A stretch of 64,000 nt of DNA from Enterococcus phoeniculicola ATCC BAA-412. Lineage in GTDB: Bacteria > Bacillota > Bacilli > Lactobacillales > Enterococcaceae. The notes below the pieces were generated by a model. The model was not told where the DNA came from, made no database searches, and saw only the letters and a program-made list of their open reading frames with translations. Shown piece after piece: positions 8,594 to 17,224 of this stretch; the stretch's first letter is position 1, and every line of letters starts with the position of its first letter. Position numbers and translations under genes: made by a program. The stretch covers positions 493,324-557,323 of the forward strand of contig NZ_ASWE01000001.1 of assembly GCF_000407505.1 (NCBI RefSeq). Direction: 5' to 3'.

Positions 8594-9275
8594 AACACAA
8601 GGGTTGATTGGCCTAATTGAAGCAGCAGATGCCATGCTTAAATCATCAAATGTTCATTTACTGGGGAGCACTCAAGTTGGGGGCGGAATAAACACGGTCA
8701 TGATTGAAGGAGATGTAGCTGCTGTAGAAGCCGCGATTCAATCTGCTAAAGCAAGTGTCAGCCTACTGGGAAACAATATCCTCCTTTGCGGACATGTGAT
8801 TCCTCGACCTGAAATTACTCCTGAGACATTTGTTTCTTGTAAGGAACCAAATGCTACTGAAAAACAGCAAATGCAAAAATCAGCTCCTTTTGAGAAGGCT
8901 GCAGGTGACCAAGCGAAAGAGCAACTAAAAAATTCAGAGCAAACAAGTGAAATAGCTGAAGAAAAAGGAACAAATCAACAGAAACTAGAAAAAGAATCAG
9001 TTGAGTCACCAACAGTGTCTGAAAAAATTTTGAAGGTTGTTAAAGAGGAATTGAAACAAGAAGAGGAGATGCTGTCAGAACAATCCAAAGTTCAGAGTGT
9101 CAAATCTAAGAGTAAGGAGCAGCTTCAAGAGAAGTTTCAAAAAATGAAAGTAGCTGATTTGAGAAAATTGGCGAAAGAACAAAAAGAATTTAGTCGTCCA
9201 AAAAAAGAAATCTATCACATGAGCAAAGCAAAACTGATTCAAGCTTTGATTGATTCCTTAATTATAAATGAATAG
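8568..9275 (+). CDS. BMC-H shell protein with long charged tail and SAP/Rho_N-like end
   Basis: Residues 1-90 form a canonical hexameric BMC domain (GMIETQGLIGLIEAADAM, then GGGINTVMIEGDVAAVEAA, then HVIPRP). It is followed by about 100 residues rich in Glu, Lys, Gln and Ser that look disordered, and then by a compact C-terminal module of about 45 residues beginning MKVADLRKLAKEQ and ending MSKAKLIQALIDSL. That module has the helix-extended-loop-helix look of SAP or Rho N-terminal domains, which often bind nucleic acid. EutK of enteric bacteria likewise joins a BMC domain to a nucleic-acid-binding-like domain. An RBS (AAAGGAG) lies 10 bases before the ATG inside the EutQ-like gene. The tail could tether cargo, other shells or the chromosome. 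Confidence 0.85.
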   Translation: MKQAIGMIETQGLIGLIEAADAMLKSSNVHLLGSTQVGGGINTVMIEGDVAAVEAAIQSAKASVSLLGNNILLCGHVIPRPEITPETFVSCKEPNATEKQQMQKSAPFEKAAGDQAKEQLKNSEQTSEIAEEKGTNQQKLEKESVESPTVSEKILKVVKEELKQEEEMLSEQSKVQSVKSKSKEQLQEKFQKMKVADLRKLAKEQKEFSRPKKEIYHMSKAKLIQALIDSLIINE

Positions 9276-9285
9276 AGGGTTTCAG

Positions 9286-10803
9286 ATGGAAATAGTTGAT
9301 AAAGATTTACGATCAGTACAAGAAGCTCGTGACTTAACGAGAAAAGGGAAAGTTGCTTCTACTCAAATTGCAACATTTACAGAGGAACAAATTGACCGTA
9401 TTTTACAAAATATGAAAGCTGCAGCAAGCAAACATGCAGTAGATTTAGCAAAACGAGCAGTTGAAGAAACAAACTTTGGCAAAGTTATGGATAAGGCATA
9501 CAAAAATCATGCCGCATCAACCTTGCTATATGAGGAAATTAAAGACCAAAAAACGATTGGCATCATTGATGAAAATAAAGAAAATGGTACCTTTGATGTT
9601 GCGGAACCTGTAGGGCTAGTGTTGGGTATTATTCCTTCAACTAATCCTACTTCAACAGTGATTTTTAAAGCGATGATTGCCTTGAAATCACGAAATGCAA
9701 TTGTTTTTTCTCCACATCCGTCAGCATTAGACTGTACGAAAAAGGCGGCTGACCTATTAAACAGAGCAGCTGTTCAAGCGGGGGCGCCAGAAGGAATTAT
9801 TAGTTGTTTATCTCTTCCAACAATGGCTGGAACTAATGAGCTCTTACATGCGAAAGAAGTGAGCTTGATTATTGCGACAGGTGGACCAGGAATGGTCAAA
9901 GCCGCCTATAGTTCAGGAAAACCAGCATTAGGTGTAGGGGCGGGAAATTCACCTGCTTATATTGAAAAGACGGCAGATGTGAAGTCAGCGGTAGCTAAAA
10001 TCATGGCTTCTAAAACCTTCGATAACGGAACAATTTGCGCATCTGAACAATCTATCATTTGTGAGCATTCAAATTCAGAAGCAGTAATTCGAGAATTGAA
10101 AGCACAAGGCGGATACTTCATGTCTAAAGAGGAAACAGATAAGGTCTGTCAGTTACTCTTTAAAAATGGGTATGCAATGAATGCCAAATTTGTGGGTCGT
10201 GATGCACAAGTGATTGCCAAAGCAGCTGGAATTTGTATTCCAGAGGATACAAAGGTGCTTATTGGTGAGCAAGGTGGCGTAGGAGCAGGCTATCCGCTTT
10301 CATTTGAAAAATTAACAACTGTGCTAGCTTTTTATGTAGTTAATGATTGGGAGGAAGCTTGTCAGTTAAGTATTGATTTATTACAAAATGGGATTGGTCA
10401 TACAATGAGTATTCACACGAATGATCGTGACATTGTTCTGAAATTTGCAGCAAAACCTGCTTCAAGAATCTTAGTAAACACAGGTGGAAGCCAAGGGGGA
10501 ACAGGAATCAGCACAGGTTTACCCATTTCATTTACCCTAGGATGTGGAACATTTGGCGGAAGTTCGGTATCAGAAAATGTGGGACCTAAGCATTTATTAA
10601 ATATTAAAAAGGTCGCTTATGGTTTGAAAGATGTGACTACTCTGGTAAAAGATGATCCAACCTTCAATTATGAAACAGGATGTTCTGTTGCACCAGAACT
10701 AGAGCAGCAGCCTGCAAGCCAGCAGATGGAAGTTCAGTCAGATCCTGAAATAGAAGACCTAGCAAATATGGTTCGTCAAGTGTTGGCAGCGATGAATCAA
10801 TAA
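9286..10803 (+). CDS. CoA-acylating aldehyde dehydrogenase (CutF/PduP/EutE type)
   Basis: This enzyme is predicted to oxidise the acetaldehyde made by CutC to acetyl-CoA with NAD+ and CoA. Seen motifs: [36 protein letters not shown] with GVGAGN, the catalytic cysteine in [10 protein letters not shown], and [14 protein letters not shown] near the end. The final residues ([19 protein letters not shown]) after a Gln/Pro-rich linker form a likely C-terminal encapsulation helix. An ATG at 9268 overlaps the previous stop, but an RBS (TAGAGGG) sits just before the ATG at 9286, which is preferred (505 residues). Confidence 0.93.
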   Translation: MEIVDKDLRSVQEARDLTRKGKVASTQIATFTEEQIDRILQNMKAAASKHAVDLAKRAVEETNFGKVMDKAYKNHAASTLLYEEIKDQKTIGIIDENKENGTFDVAEPVGLVLGIIPSTNPTSTVIFKAMIALKSRNAIVFSPHPSALDCTKKAADLLNRAAVQAGAPEGIISCLSLPTMAGTNELLHAKEVSLIIATGGPGMVKAAYSSGKPALGVGAGNSPAYIEKTADVKSAVAKIMASKTFDNGTICASEQSIICEHSNSEAVIRELKAQGGYFMSKEETDKVCQLLFKNGYAMNAKFVGRDAQVIAKAAGICIPEDTKVLIGEQGGVGAGYPLSFEKLTTVLAFYVVNDWEEACQLSIDLLQNGIGHTMSIHTNDRDIVLKFAAKPASRILVNTGGSQGGTGISTGLPISFTLGCGTFGGSSVSENVGPKHLLNIKKVAYGLKDVTTLVKDDPTFNYETGCSVAPELEQQPASQQMEVQSDPEIEDLANMVRQVLAAMNQ

Positions 10804-10820
10804 CGAAGAGAGAGAAGACA

Positions 10821-11474
10821 ATGGAAAATTATGAAGAACTACTGGGTGTATTGTTAGAAAAACTAGCACCAACGCTTCAAAATCAGGAAGTGAAACAAGA
10901 GGGTGAAGAAATTCCAGTGGGAATTTCTAATCGGCATGCACATCTATCTCAAACAGCTGTTGATAAGTTATTTGGTGCAGGATACCAATTAACGAAATTG
11001 AAAGATCTTTCACAGCCAGGACAGTATGCCTGTAAAGAAACCATCATTATTGCTGGACCGAAAGGCGTAATTGAAAAGGTACGGATTTTAGGACCTGTTA
11101 GAAAACAATCTCAGGTAGAAATCTTGCAAAGTGATTCGTTTAAACTAGGAATTAAAGCGCCTCTGCGACTATCTGGAGATTTATCGGGGTCTGCAGGAGC
11201 GACTCTTATTGGACCAAATGGTTCAGTGGAACTGAAGGAAGGCGTGATTGTTGCGAAAAGACATATCCACATGCTTCCTGAACAAGCGAAGCGATTTGGC
11301 GTCACAGATGGCGAAGAAGTAACCATCAATTTTGCCGGTCCAAGAGGTGGCTCGTTAAATCAAGTAGTTATTCGGGCGGTTGAAAATTCAGGTCTTGAGT
11401 GTCATATCGATACAGAAGAGGCTAATGCTCTTGGTGTCACACCAAACACAAACATTGTTATCCAAAAAAATTAA
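10821..11474 (+). CDS. pduL: Phosphate propanoyl/acetyltransferase PduL
   Basis: PduL turns acetyl-CoA into acetyl-phosphate and frees CoA for the aldehyde dehydrogenase within the shell. Two PduL domains are seen, with the zinc-binding histidines in SNRHAHLS (near residue 36) and in AKRHIHMLP (near residue 144). The first 20 residues, MENYEELLGVLLEKLAPTLQ, look like the amphipathic N-terminal encapsulation peptide of microcompartment PduL proteins, followed by a short linker. The length of 217 residues is normal. Confidence 0.94.
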   Translation: MENYEELLGVLLEKLAPTLQNQEVKQEGEEIPVGISNRHAHLSQTAVDKLFGAGYQLTKLKDLSQPGQYACKETIIIAGPKGVIEKVRILGPVRKQSQVEILQSDSFKLGIKAPLRLSGDLSGSAGATLIGPNGSVELKEGVIVAKRHIHMLPEQAKRFGVTDGEEVTINFAGPRGGSLNQVVIRAVENSGLECHIDTEEANALGVTPNTNIVIQKN

Positions 11475-11495
11475 TATAAATCGGAGGAAATTATA

Positions 11496-11774
11496 ATGAA
11501 ATCAGATGCTTTAGGAATGGTAGAAACAAAAGGATTAATCGGATCAATTGAAGCGGCAGACGCAATGGTTAAAGCGGCTAATGTCTCATTAGTCGGAAAA
11601 GAAATGGTCGGTGGCGGAATCGTTACTGTGATGGTTCGCGGCGATGTCGGAGCAGTAAAAGCTGCAACAGATGCAGGTGCAGCAGCGGCTCAACGTGTTG
11701 GTGAGTTACTTTCTGTTCACGTAATTCCACGTCCACATGCGGAAGTAGAAACAATTTTACCAGCGCAAGCATAA
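11496..11774 (+). CDS. BMC-H hexameric shell protein (EutM/PduA type)
   Basis: This 92-residue protein is the main facet shell hexamer. Seen are [20 protein letters not shown], the pore-lining [16 protein letters not shown] segment, the conserved [16 protein letters not shown] helix and [13 protein letters not shown] strong RBS (CGGAGGAAAT) and the short, highly conserved sequence fit a highly made structural protein. It is the last gene of the microcompartment set in this window and is followed by a hairpin repeat. Confidence 0.95.
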   Translation: MKSDALGMVETKGLIGSIEAADAMVKAANVSLVGKEMVGGGIVTVMVRGDVGAVKAATDAGAAAAQRVGELLSVHVIPRPHAEVETILPAQA

Positions 11775-11788
11775 AAAAATGAGAGGGT

Positions 11789-11904
11789 GAGGTCGGGACA
11801 GAAGCAACTCCTTCGAAAATAAGCTGAAATTCCCAAAGATTTGAGGAACAATCTTCGTGAATTCCTTCTTATTTCTCGGAGCTGAATGCTTCTGTTCCGA
11901 CCTC
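11789..11904. repeat. Long hairpin repeat element, also a likely terminator
   Basis: Nearly perfect 18-bp inverted ends (GAGGTCGGGACAGAAGCA at 11789-11806 against its complement at 11887-11904, one mismatch) bound a 116-bp element that is itself largely self-complementary (AAGATT/AATCTT and CTTAT/ATAAG inner steps). A run of five T follows. The 94 bases at 11811-11904 recur almost unchanged at 37789-37882, and related pieces occur near 14.7, 28.5 and 36.0 kb. It separates the microcompartment operon from the Nox-type gene. Confidence 0.85.
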
Positions 11905-11925
11905 TTTTTGTATAGGAGGAAACAG

Positions 11926-13251
11926 ATGAAAACAGTTATTATAGGAGCAAATCATGCCGGAATTGCAGCAGCAAATGTGTTGTTGTCTCAAGAAACAGGT
12001 CATGAAGTGGTCATGATTGATAAAAATTCTACTCTTAGCTATTTAGGTTGTGGAACCGCTTTGTGGGTAGGAAGACAAATTGATTCATACGAAGAGCTAT
12101 TCTACACGAATAAAGAAGAATTTGAGAAGAAGGGTGCTCAGATTTCATTAGAGACAGAAGTAGAAATGATCGATTTTTGTAATAAAAAAGTCTATTGCAA
12201 AAATCAAACAGAAACATCCTGTGAAACCTATGATAAGCTGATTTTGGCTACAGGTTCTAGACCAATCTCTCCCAATGTCCCAGGAAAAGACTTGAAAAAC
12301 ATTCATTTTTTGAAGAGTTTTCAAGATGGGAAAACGATTGATAGCATACTTGATTGTACAGATGTTCAAAATGTTGCCGTAGTAGGTGCCGGCTATATCG
12401 GTGTTGAAATTGCTGAAGCGATGCAGCGACGTGGGAAGAATGTTCATTTATTTGATGGAGAGTCTGGGGCGTTAAGTAGCTACTATGATCCTGAGTTCTC
12501 AACTAAAATGGATCAGACATTAGCAGATCATGGCATTAAGCTTCATTTTGGAGAAATTGCTACGGCTTATAAAGGACGTGAAACTGTTGAAGCTATTGTA
12601 ACGAATAAACAAGAATATCCAGTGGATCTAGTCATTAATGCAATTGGTTTTTTACCAAATAATACGCTTGGGAAAAACCATTTAGAAACTTTTAAAAATG
12701 GCGCTTATTTTGTTGACGCAACGCAACAAACAAGTGATCCTGATGTGTATGCAGTGGGGGATTGTGCAACAATTTATTCAAACGCTTTACAAAAAGAAAC
12801 GTATATTGCTTTAGCAACGAATGCAGTACGTTCTGGAATTGTCGCAGGGCACAATATTGCCGGCATTCACTTAAACGCAATTGGGGTACAAGGCTCCAAT
12901 GGAATTTCTATTTTCGGGTTGCACATGGTATCAACAGGTTTGACGGTTAAAGCGGCTGGGAAATTCGATATGGATGTGTTATACACGGACTACGAGGATT
13001 ATCAAAAACCAACCTTTATGAAAGAAAATGAAAAAGTGCAAATTCGGATTGTCTACGAAAAGGCAACACGTCGTATAGTGGGGGCACAGCTATCGTCAAA
13101 AATGGATGTTTCAATGGCTATTCACATGTTCTCATTAGCAATCCAAAAACAAGCAACGATTGATGAATTGAAGCTACTAGATATTTTCTTTTTGCCGCAC
13201 TTTAATCAACCGTATAACTATATTACAATGGCAGCGTTAGCGGCAGAATAG
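11926..13251 (+). CDS. NADH oxidase / NADH peroxidase family flavoprotein
   Basis: The protein belongs to the class III pyridine nucleotide-disulfide oxidoreductases that reduce O2 or H2O2 with NADH. Counting from the chosen start, His10 (in GANHAG) and Cys42 (in YLGCGTALWVG) fall exactly where the catalytic His10 and Cys42 of enterococcal NADH peroxidase and Nox lie. The NAD site VAVVGAGYIGVEIAEAM and FAD site VYAVGDC follow. Which of H2O-forming oxidase, peroxidase or CoA-disulfide reductase it is cannot be decided by eye. Longer starts exist, but the RBS ATAGGAGGAAACAG supports the ATG at 11926 (441 residues). It could dispose of NADH when choline breakdown meets oxygen, but it may be unrelated to that operon. 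Confidence 0.85.
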   Translation: MKTVIIGANHAGIAAANVLLSQETGHEVVMIDKNSTLSYLGCGTALWVGRQIDSYEELFYTNKEEFEKKGAQISLETEVEMIDFCNKKVYCKNQTETSCETYDKLILATGSRPISPNVPGKDLKNIHFLKSFQDGKTIDSILDCTDVQNVAVVGAGYIGVEIAEAMQRRGKNVHLFDGESGALSSYYDPEFSTKMDQTLADHGIKLHFGEIATAYKGRETVEAIVTNKQEYPVDLVINAIGFLPNNTLGKNHLETFKNGAYFVDATQQTSDPDVYAVGDCATIYSNALQKETYIALATNAVRSGIVAGHNIAGIHLNAIGVQGSNGISIFGLHMVSTGLTVKAAGKFDMDVLYTDYEDYQKPTFMKENEKVQIRIVYEKATRRIVGAQLSSKMDVSMAIHMFSLAIQKQATIDELKLLDIFFLPHFNQPYNYITMAALAAE

Positions 13252-13281
13252 CCAACAGCTATTGTACGATGGAAACATTTA

Positions 13282-13330
13282 AGAGGCGTTCATTTGGCCA
13301 ATTTGGTCGAGGTGAATGCCCTCTTTTTTT
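13282..13330 (+). terminator. Rho-independent terminator after the Nox-type gene
   Basis: An imperfect hairpin (AGAGGCGTTCAT pairing with GTGAATGCCCTCT, with an inner GGCCAA/TTGG step) is followed by seven or more T. It lies about 30 bp after the stop. Confidence 0.75.
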
Positions 13331-13906
13331 ATTTACATGAAATCAAGGTGATGAATACGGAGTTAACATTCTTAGGTTTTAAGTCAAATTTAGTAATTCT
13401 CAACAAAAAAACCAGTTGAGGTTCATTGCTTATTTATTTGGCGTTTAAACTAAGTAAAAAATCTATACTTGGCAATTTTTGAAATTAGACTATTTATGTA
13501 ATTAACTTTATTGATAGACTCCTCTAATAGACTATAACTATGAATTTAAAGAGAATCTTACTTCTTGATAACTGTTTTTTTATTATTTGAAATAGAAGGG
13601 ATTGGTAACAACAACTTATTAATGCTAGATACATATGTGGATATTCTAGTAGCTAGCGCATCATGAATACTCCTAGAATTTCAATTTACTACAAACAATT
13701 TTTTACCTTCGTATACACGTCTATAGTATACCTGTCGTTTTTTGTCGACATTTACAGTTTTAATTGTTTGCTTTATGATTATATTTGTCGAGCGTCATTT
13801 AAGTGGAAACATTGATATGGAAATAATAAATTTTTTTATGACCCTCTATACAGATGTATTCTAATTGGATAGACTGCTTACGTATAATAAAAAAGAATTA
13901 CAATGA
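13331..13906. other. AT-rich region without a recognisable gene
   Basis: No open frame with a plausible RBS was found. Codon-like patches are interrupted by many stops on both strands. It leads into a kinase remnant, so it may be decayed coding sequence from the same lost locus, but no homology was recognised. Confidence 0.5.
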
Positions 13907-14083
13907 AATCAGAAAACAAAAGTGACTATTGAGATACCTCAAAAAGTGAAATATTTACCTGAGATTGACTTTATCAGAATGTTGAGAATTATTTTGGATA
14001 ATTCTGTAGAAGCAACCCTAAATTTATTAAATCAAAAGTTGAATACCAAAAGGAGTTTTATAAATACAAATTTATGGAGGTAG
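13907..14083 (+). pseudogene. Remnant of an AgrC/ComD-type sensor histidine kinase
   Basis: Bases 13907-14083 translate without a start codon to a short piece reading KVTIEIPQKVKYLPEIDF, then IRMLRIILDNSVEAT. This matches the N box of GHKL peptide-pheromone receptor kinases (AgrC/FsrC family, usually ...RILGILLDNAIEA...). Nothing of the sensor membrane domain or of the later G box is seen, and a stop (TGA at 13904) precedes it. It is therefore a fragment of a deleted quorum-sensing kinase, ending right at the RBS of the next gene. Confidence 0.6.
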
Positions 14084-14089
14084 GATAAC

Positions 14090-14674
14090 GTGAATACACC
14101 TACTTTAAAAACAGAGCGCTTGATTCTAAGACGATTCACTGAAAAAGATATGGAAGCTCTTTTTCTTATTTTGAAAGATAAAGAAGTCAATAAATTTTTA
14201 CCTTGGTATACCTTGAAAAGTCTCGAAGACACAAAAAAATTCTATGAGAAAAGATATGCTTCAAAATATGAACATCCGCAAGGTTATGCATATGCTATCT
14301 GCTTGAAAGAAAATAACGTACCAATTGGGTACATCAATGTTAGCATGGAAGAAAATCATGATTTTGGTTATGGGCTTCGTAAGGAATTTTGGCACAAGGG
14401 AATAGTTACAGAAGCAGGGAAAGTTGTGGTAGAACAAGTAAAAAAAGATGGCTTGTCTTATATTACGGCGACACATGATAGAAACAATCCAAGAAGCGGC
14501 AAGGTTATGCAAAAATTAGGGATGACCTATCGTTACTCCTATGAAGAACAATGGCAGCCCAAAAATTTTCCTGTCATATTTAGAATGTATCAACTCAATT
14601 TTTACGGTCATACTGATTTTGTATATAAAAAGTATTGGGATATGCACAGCAATCATTTCATTGAAAAATTTTAA
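14090..14674 (+). CDS. GNAT family N-acetyltransferase (RimJ/RimL-like)
   Basis: This 194-residue protein opens with TPTLKTERLILRRFTEKDMEALF, the standard beginning of RimJ/RimL-type acetyltransferases, and has the strand VPIGYINVSM, the fold motif DFGYGLRKEFWHKGIVTEA and the acetyl-CoA loop region HDRNNPRSGKVMQKLGM. It would transfer acetyl from acetyl-CoA to an amino group of an unknown substrate. The start is a GTG preceded by TATGGAGGTAGG. It stands alone; a kinase remnant lies upstream and a palindrome downstream. Confidence 0.9.
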   Translation: MNTPTLKTERLILRRFTEKDMEALFLILKDKEVNKFLPWYTLKSLEDTKKFYEKRYASKYEHPQGYAYAICLKENNVPIGYINVSMEENHDFGYGLRKEFWHKGIVTEAGKVVVEQVKKDGLSYITATHDRNNPRSGKVMQKLGMTYRYSYEEQWQPKNFPVIFRMYQLNFYGHTDFVYKKYWDMHSNHFIEKF

Positions 14675-14720
14675 GTGCTATTACTATAATGAAAATTCTA
14701 AAAAAGTTTATCTACAGTCT

Positions 14721-14752
14721 GGAGGTCGGAACACTCCCGTTCCGACCTCTCC
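14721..14752. repeat. Short palindrome of the dispersed repeat family
   Basis: GAGGTCGGAAC (14722-14732) pairs perfectly with GTTCCGACCTC (14739-14749) around a 6-base loop. The arm is the same sequence as the outer ends of the 116-bp element at 11.8 kb, so this looks like a minimal, internally deleted copy. It may act as a bidirectional terminator between convergent genes. Confidence 0.75.
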
Positions 14753-14799
14753 ATGTTGTCTTATTGAAAGGAAATGCTTGATCGGATAATACCAGGTGT

Positions 14800-16707
14800 T
14801 TAAAGCAAATCAACTATTTTCTCTATAAATTCCTCATAGATACTTACAGTGGTTAAATTTTGTAGATTTTCAGCACCTGTTAAAATCATTGTAAGGGGCT
14901 CAAAAATTTCATTAAAAATATAGCGCTCATTTTTTTTGAAAGCCATCATTAGAACGATATGAACAGTGGTGTTCCCCTACTTAATGCCGTTTGGATTAAT
15001 GAGAATACTGATGGCTGTTTTCTTTGCATCCATATACATTGAATGGGGAATTGCCGCACCTGAAAAAGCAGTATGGGACAATTTTTCTCTTTCTAATACT
15101 TCGTTTAAAAAATGTTGATCCACATAATCTTTGTCTGACAGCCTGTTTGCCATATAGATAATACAAGTTTTAGAGTCTTGAATAGAAGGATTCACTTCAA
15201 ACAATTCTTCGTTTAGTAATTCGTTTAAATATGTTTTAAACTGTTGCTGCTCCTTCTTTTTTCTGAGTTTCAAAATAGTATTGCTTAAGAGGATGCGGTC
15301 ATTGTCATTTGGAAAAATATTGATTTGAATGACTGGAATATCTGAGAGAGTCGAAATAGGAATAGAAGTAAGAATCAAATCTGTATGATTTAATTCAGTA
15401 ATTTGGCTCTCATCGCTAATAATTGAAGTAATGATTAAATCAGTGTCGAAATATTTTTTGATGAAATGGACGAGCTGATCTTGAATATCATAGTAATTAG
15501 GGCAATAATAAACAACTTTAATTTTTTCTTTTAGACTTTCTACTGTTTTGATGGCACTTCCAATATGAAAAGCAATATAGGCAATCTCATCATCATTAAT
15601 AGAAATACCGGTTAAATTTTTTAGCTCAGATGCTAAATTAACACTAGACTCATAAATCAAAGGGCTTGTTTTTCGAATGCTGTCTGCTAATGGATTTTTT
15701 GAAAAACGATTATTTGCACTTCTAATCAATAAATTTCTAATATGTAATGCAAAACGTACTAAAAAATCTTCATCAAATAAGTTTTTATGGAAAAATATAT
15801 TGATTGAATTGATTAATTCATGAACAATAGCAAGTAAATCTTTTCCAATATATTGTTCAATATTCGCTTTAGAGATTTTTTTATAATTTAAGGAGGTTGC
15901 ACGTGTGATAATTAATAAGGATAACTCATTAATCTCGGTATTATCATAAGTAATTTGAAATTTTTGAGCCAATTTTTCTAAGATTTCCTGTGCGACAGTA
16001 TATTCATTAAGAAATAATTTTTCTGACTGACTATTTTGTTCATCATGTATACTTTGATTTTGTATACGATCAACGGCAATGGTTAGATGTAATAATAAAT
16101 TAATTAAGGAATAATCGTTAATAAAATATTGATGCTTATCTAAAATTTCTATAAGGGTTTTTCGGATAAACTCAACATCAATATCTGGAAACCCTTGTTG
16201 TAAGCTAGTCATACTAACAAAATTTACGCTACTTTCCTCATATAAGATAAAACTAAGGATTTTTCGGATATTTCTTTCTAGGCCCTCCACATGAATCCAA
16301 TCTCCTTCTTGAATCAAGGACAGGTCAAATCGAGCCAGTTTTCTTTTGATTTTATTTAAATCATTTTTTAAAGTTGAAGTGGATATATACAGCTCATTAC
16401 TTAAATCATATATATTTGTTCGTGTTCGCTGATTATGGTTCAGCAGACGAGTAATAATAAAGTCAATTCTTTCTTTACTGGTTTGCGGAATATCATACTG
16501 TTCTTCTTTTAAAATACTTATCGCCTTGTTGTGATTAATGGAGTATCCTTTATTTGAAGAACTGATTGTATCAGGAAACGCGCTATTGATTTCTTTGACA
16601 TAATTCCTAATAGAGCGTAAAGAAACATCTAAAAGAGTCGCTAAACGGCTAGCGTTAGCAGACTGTTCCATCAGTAATTTGATAAGCGTGACATGGTTCG
16701 TTTTCAA
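14800..16707 (-). pseudogene. LicR/MtlR-type PTS-regulated activator with in-frame amber stop
   Basis: The start-proximal 576 codons (16707 down to 14977) encode HTH domains (about residues 1-140), two PTS regulation domains (about 190-400), a EIIB-like domain (about 400-480) and most of a EIIA domain with AAIPHSM (phosphohistidine region). The frame is stopped by TAG at 14977-14979, right after NPNGIK. Reading on in the same frame gives GNTTVHIVLMMAFKKNE and a further stretch ending YEEFIEKIVDLL before TAA at 14800-14802, which is the normal end of a EIIA domain. The stop replaces a position usually held by tryptophan (TGG to TAG). The full protein would be 635 residues. It is divergent from the PTS operon it should control. 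The truncated product might still act, or the stop may be suppressed. Confidence 0.85.
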
Positions 16708-16777
16708 GATATCGCCTCCACTCTATTTATTCTTTTAAAGGATTGTATTAATTATAGGTGTTCCAAAAGTAGTTGTT

Positions 16778-16816
16778 AAGTAAATGTTTGCACCCCAACT
16801 GTGCAAATGTTTACTT
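16778..16816. promoter_or_regulatory. Palindrome upstream of the PTS operon, likely operator
   Basis: AAGTAAATGTTTGCAC (16778-16793) and GTGCAAATGTTTACTT (16801-16816) form an inverted repeat with a 7-base spacer and only two mismatched positions. It lies between the divergent LicR-type regulator and EIIB, where a regulator of this class should bind. An RNA hairpin role cannot be excluded. Confidence 0.6.
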
Positions 16817-16872
16817 TTTTTTGTGAAAAAAATCAAGCATACTGGTGGTGTCTTATAGAAAGGGGCACGTTT

Positions 16873-17187
16873 ATGATGAAAAAATTAAATATATTGTTGG
16901 TTTGTGGTTCAGGAGCTAGTTCAGGTTTTATGGCTGCAAATATGCGCAAGGCAGCGAAAGTTCAAGAGATTGAAATGGAGATTCGAGCAAGAAGTGAATC
17001 TGAAATTGAAAATTATATTGATGAGATTGATGCATTGATGGTAGGGCCACATTTATCTTATATCTTAGATGATATTGACTCCTATACAGAAGGACGTGAG
17101 CTGCCAGTTATTTTAATGCGTCCGGATTATTATTCAAAATTAGATGGACAAAAAGCAATCGAACATTTATTGGAAGAAATGAATTAG
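16873..17187 (+). CDS. PTS lactose/cellobiose-type EIIB
   Basis: This EIIB passes the phosphoryl group from EIIA to the sugar bound by EIIC. The start of the domain, LNILLVCGSGASSGFMAANM, carries the phosphorylated cysteine (Cys11) in the lactose/cellobiose family P-loop-like motif. The length of 104 residues is normal. Longer starts are possible upstream, but AAAGGGG seven bases before the ATG at 16873 supports this one. It heads an operon EIIB-EIIC-EIIA-GH1-GH1. Confidence 0.92.
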   Translation: MMKKLNILLVCGSGASSGFMAANMRKAAKVQEIEMEIRARSESEIENYIDEIDALMVGPHLSYILDDIDSYTEGRELPVILMRPDYYSKLDGQKAIEHLLEEMN

Positions 17188-17224
17188 TAGAAAAGAAATG
17201 AATGCGTAAAAGGAGAGTAAGAAA

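Noticed and set aside
13258-14089. A tRNA or riboswitch in the long gap before the GNAT gene
   Set aside because: No cloverleaf, GTTCRA box or conserved riboswitch core was seen; the only sign of function is the kinase remnant.
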